Shown here in pieces: positions 57,890 to 64,000 of a stretch of 64,000 nt of DNA. The stretch lies in NCBI GenBank assembly GCA_011799875.1, contig CM022300.1, positions 111,861,201 to 111,925,200 of the forward strand. The letters run 5' to 3'. A program made the position numbers and the translations under genes. The DNA is from Thinopyrum elongatum. Its lineage: Eukaryota > Streptophyta > Magnoliopsida > Poales > Poaceae. Numbering within the stretch: the first letter of the stretch is position 1; every line of letters starts with the position of its first letter. Below the pieces are notes generated by a model that had not been told where the DNA came from, did no database searches, and saw only the letters and a list, made by a program, of their open reading frames with translations.

Positions 57890-58830
57890 TAGGAGCCCAA
57901 CGTGCCAACATTCGATGGGCCCATTTCAATTTGGCTAAAAACGATTATGGGCCGTAATTTGCATGTAGCCCACTAAAAATATCTGGGCCTAAATCAGCAT
58001 AAGCTTTCATATTTTTGGTAGGCCTGTGCCCACAGTGGGCCTTTAACAAGCCTAAACATAATTTGGGCCCTCAGTAACAATAGGCCGTTAACATGTGTAA
58101 ATATCTCGAGCCCATAAATAGCATGGGCCTTTAATAGGCCGAAAGTGAGATTGGGCCTTGATTGTGCCAAATAACCCACTGGTCATTAGCAGGCCAAAAT
58201 GTATCTCAGCTCATGGTGGCCCATTTACAATGCGGATCGTTCACAAGCCAAAATTCAGACGGGCCGTAAATGAGCCGACCAACTACACGGGCCTTTAACA
58301 GGCCCGAAGTTCGGTCGGGCTTGATTAGTATCAGTTTTATATGGGCCGTTAATAGGCCCGATGTGATGTTGGGCCACATATGGCCCATGGATTTCGTCCG
58401 ACGTTAACAGGCCGAAAATCACAACAGGCTAGAAGTGGCCCAAATCTACAGTGGGCCTCTAATAGGCCGAATGTCAGACATGGCCGAATATGACCCAAAT
58501 CCTTCACAGTCGTTTATGGGCCAAAAGTTTCAATGGCCAATAAATGGGCCCAAATGAAGCAGGACCTTTAACAGGCCGAAAACACACCGGGCCGTAATTC
58601 GGCCCAAGTACTTAGCGGACTGTTAACGGGCCAGAAGTGACCATGGGCTGCGATGATGACAAGTTTAGAACAGGCTATTGACGGGCCGATTTGACACTGG
58701 CCGTATGGGCCTTAAGTGTGAATGGGCCGTCTCCAAGCAGGCCGTTAATGGGCCAACCCTCTAATTTTGATGGGCCAGTCTTTTTAACCTAAATGGGCCG
58801 CTGTTGGGCCTTGCCACCTGTCGACGTATC
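57890..58830. repeat. Right subterminal repeat array of the CACTA element
   Basis: Several dozen degenerate copies of a GGGCC / GGCCC motif, often as a palindromic pair around TTTAACA or TTAATA (for example GGGCCTTTAACAGGCC). They appear on both strands over about 0.9 kb. Position and density fit a CACTA subterminal region. The motif differs completely from that at the left end. Confidence 0.75.
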
Positions 58831-59212
58831 ATAGGTGCTTCCTGTCCATTGGGCGGTTGACATCTGTCCTTTTTGCGGTGCTGACATGTGGTTGCTATAG
58901 CCAATGATAATTTTACACGTGGAAAATCCTCATTAGTCCCAGTCGTTAACGGTTATCGGATCCAAACCGGAACCCGATAGCTTAACGACGACCTGTTACG
59001 GTGGATGCCACATGTCGGTTACCCTTGACGAAAGCACTTCTATGACGCGTGATTTATCGTCATGGAAGTGGACACTTCCGTGATGATAATTTTGGTAATG
59101 CCATGGAACACTTCTACGACAGCACAGGTATGACTACCTTGATTATGTCATAAAATCATCATGGATGTACATGCATGACAGAAAACGTGACCTACTGTGA
59201 CAAACATGTATC
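58831..59212. other. Unique part of the CACTA right end
   Basis: Non-coding. Contains repeated short CTTCYRTGA-type words (CACTTCTATGACG, GACACTTCCGTGATG, CACTTCTACGAC) resembling those inside the left end at 1500-1600. Both probably belong to the conserved terminal region of the family. No gene seen. Confidence 0.6.
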
Positions 59213-59240
59213 ATCACGGAAGTGTATTTTTTGTGTAGTG
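59213..59240 (-). repeat. CACTA right terminal inverted repeat and TAC duplication
   Basis: Ends ...TTTTTTGTGTAGTG at 59240, the reverse complement of CACTACACAAAAAA. The next three bases (59241-59243) are TAC, identical to the bases before the left end. Confidence 0.9.
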
Positions 59241-61388
59241 TACGCTTGTCGCCACCAAAGCTGGTGAAGACGACGTAACAATCGTTCGAGTTGGGGAAGA
59301 CTTCATCGCGCATGGCGTCATTCGCTGAGGGCGGGGGTGGTGGCGGAGGCGGCTGCCCCGCACCCGGAGCCGGAGCTGGAGGCGGCGGGATGTCGCCCCT
59401 CATGATGCGCTTGGTGATGGCACACTGCCGAAGCATGTGCGTAGACGGCCTTGCGCCGCTGTGGTGCTTGCAGGGAGCGTCGAGCATCTCCTCGAAGCTC
59501 ATGGCGGTTTACCATGCGGTCTTGCTGGTTCACTGGCGCTTGCCGGTCGGCGGCCGCAACGAGGCGGTTGTCATAGCGGGGAGCCTACTGCTCGGCCTTG
59601 CACTTGTTTTTCTGCTGGTTGTTCTACTGGCGGCTGCTCCCGCCAGCCGGCTTGGAGGGCGGTGCCGACAATGCTTTGCTAGCTTCGTCCAGCACTACTT
59701 GGATCTTCATGGCGGAGTCGGCCATGGCGTACTTGTCCGCCGTGACCATGAGCGCAGCCATGGTGGTCGGCTCGGAGCGCAGGAGCTTGTGCTTAAGGAG
59801 GGTGCCATCCCGGCAGCCGCTCACAAAGTACTGAATGGCTTGAACCTCGTGGACGCCCTCGCAGCTATTCCGGAGCTCGGTCCAGCGTGCGAGGTACTCG
59901 CGGCCGGTTTCACACGGCCCCTGCACGCACATGATGAGCTGACTGGGACGGCCGGGTCGCTTGTAGGTGCCGGTGAAGTTGCGCACGAAGGCTTGCTCGA
60001 AGTCAACCCACGAGTTGACGCTGCCAACCGGCAGGTTGTTCAGCAATGTCCGGGCCGAGCCCTGGAGCATGAGTGGGGCGTAGCGCACAGCCAGGTGTCG
60101 ATTGCCGCCCATGATGCCGATGGCGGTGGTGTAGTCGATGAGCCAGTCCTCTGGCTTGACGGTCCCGTTGTACTTGGGTGTGTCACGGGGAAGCATGAAT
60201 CCTTTGGTGAAGGGCTGATCCCGGATGCGTGGGCCGAAACAAGCCGGACCGACCGCATTGTCCTCCTCCAGATCAAGGGAGAGGGCGAGTTGCTCGATGC
60301 AGTGACGGGCGTCGGTGTCGCCCAGCCGGCTTGCGACCGGGTCGCGGGGAGCCGGGTCGGCTGAAGCCGGATGGCCACACCGGCCGGATGGCGGGAGAGG
60401 GTCTTGCCGACGCCGGTCCTCTGGAGCCGGCTCGGTGCCCAGGTCATCGCCAACCATCAAGGCGCAGTTGCGCCGGGTTCGGGTTTGGCCGGAATGAGCC
60501 TCGCTGTGGGGGCGGCGAAGATGCCGTGTTCGGCTGCTCGGGGTCCTTGGTGCGGCGCGACTCAGACGCCGCGGGAGCGTCAAGAAGGACTTGTTGCGTG
60601 TTCGCGGTGGTGAGAAGTTCGCGCATGCACTGCATACGTTCCTGCAGCTCCTCGCCCTGCAGCTGCTCCATGCCCACTGCGACTGCCTCCGCAGCGCGTA
60701 TGTTCTTGACAGGGGTGTCGTAGACGAGTGGGATCACACCCAGTGAGCGACCGATGGCGGCGCCACGGGTCCGCACCTCGGCAACCCGGCTGGGCTCAGC
60801 CGCAGCGGTGGTGAAGCCGTATGCGGTGTCGCGCTCCCGCTGGATGGACTCCAGCTAGGGCTGCGTAGCAACGAGCGTCGCGGCCTCATCCAGCAGGTGC
60901 TTGGGCTCCTCCTCGAGCTGGGCCCGGGCCTGGGCGGCGTTGGTGGCGTTGATGTCGGTGGCGATGGGGACACTGAGGTTCTGCATCGTGGCGCGCAGCG
61001 GGTCGGCTGCGCTGGCGCGCTCCGCTGCGGCCCTGGCGGCAGCGACCTTCTTTGTGGCGCTGGACGAAGTGGAGCCGGAGTCGGTGACGAGCACCTCTAC
61101 CCGGACGTAGAGATCCACCACCCCGTCAGAGGGGTCGCAGCCAACGGGGACGGGGGAGTCGGTGACGTCGAGCACCTCGCTGGGGTACTCGGCGGCAGCG
61201 GGGGCGTCGGAGATGCGCAGCACGCCGAAGAGGGCGATGAGCGAGCCGGTGAGGCCGGCTGGCGCCGCGCCGGGCACAAGGACTAGGCCGTGCATGCAGA
61301 GCTCGCCGGAGTTAGCGAAGGGCCCCATCTGGAACATGTCTCCGGACGGCACCTCAAGCTGCCCCACGGTGGGTGCCAACTATCGTGG
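59241..61388 (-). pseudogene. gag: gypsy gag, outer element (frame-broken)
   Basis: Minus-strand gag of the outer gypsy element. The capsid-like Retrotrans_gag core is clear at about 60200-59650 (PKYNGTVKPEDWLIDY, then SWVDFEQAFVRNFTGTY, then REYLARWTELRNSCEG). A Cys/His stretch with CKHH and MLRQC follows, then a proline-rich linker ending near FPNSNDCYVVFTSFGG just before the CACTA end at 59240. The N-terminal half is spread over several frames (61379-60855, 60776-60444, 60583-59624), so at least two frameshifts are present. Apparent starts in the N-terminal part are not ATG, and the true start is uncertain. Confidence 0.85.
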
Positions 61389-62204
61389 TGAGCTCACGGC
61401 AGATGCCATGGGATGGCTAAAGAGAGGAACAGACAAGAGGCCACCGGTGGGCTCTAGAGGCGAGGTTCGTACGAGCGAGTGTGAGACGCAAGACATACCC
61501 AGGTTCGGGGCTCTCCAGAGAGATAACACCCCTAGTCCTGCCGAGTGTGGTTTATATGAGGATGGTACAAGCTTGCTCCTAGAGCTGTTTTGGGGAGGAA
61601 GGAAGGCAGGCCAGTGCATAGGCTGCTCCTTCTCCGTGTGTGTGTGAGTGTTCTACTGATGATCGATCGACCCTCTGCATGGAGGAGCACCGGGGGGTAG
61701 TATAGGCTGGCCCCCCGGGGTTACAATGGTAAAGTTACATGGGCGCGGGGCCGGGATGTGAGTGTCTAGGAGCCGGCAGTGGGGGCCGCCAGGGCACCGG
61801 GTCTGCCGGGTCTGTCGGGTGCGGGCCGTACCGGGCCCACCGGGCGCGGGTACGGCTGGCTGCTGGGAACTGTAGGCATGCCGTGCGGGACGTCATGGGA
61901 CGGCCGCGCTGTCTTGCTACAGGGTTGCGCCTCCGAGACGCCGCCAGCCCCAGGTGGTGGCTTGGTCGGCACGACAGTCGAGCCCGCCGGGGCCGGTGTA
62001 AAGGGGGGCGCACTGCAGCCAAGCTTGTTTGTCGATGGAGGTTTGTCTTGTGGGAACCGGCCGGCTGGTGGCCGGGTCACGACGTCTGGCCGGGTTGAGG
62101 GTCGTTGCCGGCCAGGGACGCACCGGATTGAGGGGCGTTGCCGGCCCTAATGTTTTTGAAAGGATCCGGGTTCCGTTGCCTGCCCGGGGTCCATCCCCCC
62201 GACA
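61389..62204 (-). repeat. 5' LTR of the outer gypsy element
   Basis: On the minus strand the LTR begins TGTCGGGGGGATGGACCCC at 62204 and runs toward a CA near 61389. The sequence after it (TTGGCACCCACCG, about 61364-61384) is a plausible primer-binding region for this kind of gypsy element. GC-rich body, about 816 bp. The right edge is sharp. The left edge is a best guess within about 10 bp because the partner LTR is outside the window. Confidence 0.7.
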
Positions 62205-64000
62205 GTTGGGCCTGTATTTTCTGTGGCTGCTGACCTATCTGATTTAACAGGTATCACTGCCTTTTCCAAATACCTAGTTTGTACTCCTTAAGGATCTGCA
62301 CTCACCCTCTTCCTTTTGGACATCTATTACGAAAGAACAACATTTGACTAGAAAAACATAGTATGATGACACATGGAATAGGTACAGAAAATGGATAAGT
62401 ATGGCATATACTCATATATGATGCTTAAACTAAGCAGATGGTGGTGTAACAAAGTAGAATTAATGCAAGAGTTCATATGAAAGATATGTGCGACCAATAC
62501 AACCTTGCCAAGTTAGAGCAAGCACCTTGATGGGTGAATAAGATAGGCCATACTCCACCATGCCAAGTTTGTTAGCCAGTGGATTATTCCGCAATATTCC
62601 TCTCGTGTGCCCATTCTCATATTCGTTTTGATCATGTTCAATACCTGACATGCATGAAAACATAAAAATAAGTGAGATTATCTTTGTAATGCAGAAGTGA
62701 TTCTAATCCAATACTGCCTCCCTGTAAACCCCTTTGTGCTATCTCTGCAATTCTTCTGAGAGATGCCATGCATGATGTAATTTGATGTCTGCATTAATAT
62801 AATGTGGCCTACTACTCAAAATATGAGAGCTCTAGAAGTGATGATACTTCGCAGATGACAGCTTCAACATATAGTAAAGAAGAAGAACTCGACCTGACCT
62901 GACAGATTCAAAATAGACTTAGGGAGAACAACTCGACCTAACTTGTCGACCACAAATATCTCTGCTACTCTTCCCAACAAGGAACATACTTATTAAAGAA
63001 GAAGAGAAGAGGATCATGTTAAAGAAGAGCAGAAGAGCAAGCAGATTGAAGATATTACAAGTCTTTCTATACAATGTCTGATGCCCACCCATGATGAACC
63101 AGAGCGCACAGAGAAATACTATTCCTTCCGGTCTCTCCATATGTGGCTCACATGCATTTCGAAACTAAAGTAGGAACATTTAGTTGACCAATTAAACATG
63201 TCTCAGTTTTACTAATATTAGCATGATATCATATTTGAATTTGTACAACTAAGCTTGTTTAGCTTGATGGGTGGAGCAGTGCTATTACGACACGAATCGC
63301 GTAGGCTGATCATGGTCATCATAAAATTGGGAAACGTAAGCATGATGAGTATAGTGTTGACTGTGGCAGTGGCATGGCAGATCTGAAGCTGCAAACTGCG
63401 CAAAGGGTACTTAGCAACCGATGTTTGCTTTGAAATAACAACTAAGATTTGGTATGGACAAGAAAGTACAGTCAACAAGTGACAAAGAAATGCAATTCCT
63501 ACTGCCTCTCTATATGTCGCAACATGCATTTGGAAACTCAAGTGGGACCTTTAGCTAACCAATTAAATGTGAATGTTAACTAATATCAGTATCATATCAC
63601 AATCATATTTGAACAACTAAGCTTTGGAATTATGAGTGATGTGTCGTTTAGCTTGAAGGGTGGAGTACAGCTAGTACGACAGAAAGCACCTACGCAGATC
63701 ATAGTAGTGTAGATAAAAGGGGAAAATCCTAAGCATCACGAGTAAAATCAGGAAAGTGGAACTAGCTAGAACATATGGGCTTGTATTGCCGGTACGGCTA
63801 GAAAGGCTTCGGAAAGGCTTCGCCCCCAAAAGGGGCAGCTCTATTCAACTGAAGGCACAATACTGTTACTATTAGTCTAGACTCTCAAATGTTAGAAGTA
63901 TATTGTGTTTAAGATAGACATAGGAGTTATAGATAGAATATATTAAATCATGTAAGACTTGCCCTCTACTCCGTGTCTCTCTCTCGCACATGTACATCTA
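62205..64000 (-). pseudogene. Exon and intron of a second, related Ptta-type gene
   Basis: On the minus strand an exon at 62644-62526 (acceptor GCATGTCAG, donor AAG/GTGCTTGC) encodes IEHDQNEYENGHTRGILRNN and ends GLSYSPIK. The intron after it (GTGCTTGCTCTAACTTGGCA, then TCTTTCATATG, CTGCTTAGTTTA, CATCATA) is clearly homologous to the introns of the repeat array at 26265-29960, on the opposite strand. The gypsy LTR edge at 62204 breaks the intron. So the outer gypsy element probably inserted into another CACTA element of the same family. Confidence 0.6.
63085..63760. repeat. Direct duplication in the outer flank
   Basis: Two diverged copies, about 63085-63400 and 63480-63760. Shared words are TCTCCATATGTGGC / TCTCTATATGTCGC, ACATGCATTTCGAAACT / ACATGCATTTGGAAACT, GACCAATTAAA, ACAACTAAGCTT, TTTAGCTTGATGGGTGGAG / TTTAGCTTGAAGGGTGGAG. 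Probably intronic duplications like those in the inner gene. No coding support. Confidence 0.6.

Larger units (their letters stand above)
1443..59240. mobile_element. Giant CACTA (En/Spm) DNA transposon, 57.8 kb including nested elements
   Basis: The left end starts CACTACAAAAAAAAGACACA at 1443. The right end, read inward on the minus strand, starts CACTACACAAAAAATACACT at 59240. Both continue with TCCGTGA and, some 20-30 bases on, a TTTTCTGTCATGC block, so they are ends of one family. The 3-bp flanks are TAC on both sides (1440-1442 and 59241-59243), the duplication length expected for CACTA elements. Removing the copia and inner gypsy insertions still leaves about 33.6 kb, very long for the superfamily. 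It carries a Ptta/En/Spm-type gene but no recognisable TNP2 transposase. Confidence 0.9.
1..62204 (-). mobile_element. Ty3/gypsy LTR retrotransposon, split by a CACTA insertion
   Basis: Two blocks belong to one minus-strand gypsy element: the 5' LTR and gag at 59241-62204, and the protease plus reverse transcriptase at 1-1442. Everything between is the inserted CACTA element. The junction lies in the linker between gag and protease, and the frame on the right block continues into the left block once the inserted DNA and one TAC copy are discounted. This shows that the blocks are halves of one element. RNase H, integrase and the 3' LTR would lie left of the window. The copy is dead: three in-frame TAG stops interrupt pol. 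Family name not assigned. Confidence 0.9.

Noticed and set aside
58206..58388. Short ORFs in the right subterminal array
   Set aside because: Products of the GGGCC repeats, without conserved sequence.
59291..60364. 357-codon plus-strand ORF
   Set aside because: Antisense to gypsy gag, whose minus-strand frame has recognisable capsid motifs.

Overview
This is a plant nuclear window, almost certainly intergenic DNA from a Triticeae grass (wheat, Aegilops, barley or rye group). The assignment rests on familiarity with the element types, not a database search: a large Sirevirus-type copia element with about 1.5-kb LTRs, Ty3/gypsy LTRs starting TGATACGTCTCC and TGTCGGGGGG, CACTA ends starting CACTACA, Stowaway MITEs starting CTCCCTCC, and a tRNA-derived SINE. 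No intact conserved housekeeping gene is visible. Almost everything is transposable element, nested at least four deep.

Layout. (1) The outer context, 62205-64000, holds an antisense exon and intron of a CACTA-associated gene. (2) A Ty3/gypsy element on the minus strand (5' LTR 61389-62204, gag 59241-61388, protease and reverse transcriptase 1-1442) sits beside it; its far end lies outside the window. (3) That gypsy element is split exactly at the gag/protease junction by a CACTA transposon, 1443-59240 (57,798 bp), with CACTA/TAGTG ends and a perfect 3-bp TAC target-site duplication. (4) Inside the CACTA element are arrays of subterminal repeats at both ends, a triplicated GC-rich module (2950-5750), an F-box/LRR/FBD pseudogene (6253-7896, minus), an apparently open two-exon gene of unknown function (8781-9616, plus), several Stowaway MITEs, a Harbinger-like TIR element with an intact 328-codon ORF (19428-21183), a SINE (22065-22343), and a long multi-exon Ptta/En/Spm-type gene (24702-57668, plus). 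(5) That gene is interrupted by a complete copia element (29975-44557, minus, TSD GCTTG) and a complete but non-autonomous gypsy element (45123-54721, plus, TSD CGGAC/CAGAC).

How the parts relate. The Ptta-type gene is the only protein in the CACTA element that looks like CACTA machinery. It carries a tandem series of duplicated exons and has at least two stops and one frameshift in its conserved 3' half. I found no TNP2/TnpD-type transposase, so the element looks unable to move itself. The copia element has an intact integrase-RT-RNase H frame (1036 codons) but broken gag and third ORF. The inner gypsy element encodes gag and an aspartic protease plus an extra ORF, but no RT or integrase. 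By-eye LTR divergence is about 2% for the copia element and about 3.5% for the inner gypsy, so the gypsy probably inserted first.

Limits: exon boundaries, family names and repeat edges were read by eye. Nothing was aligned by program.
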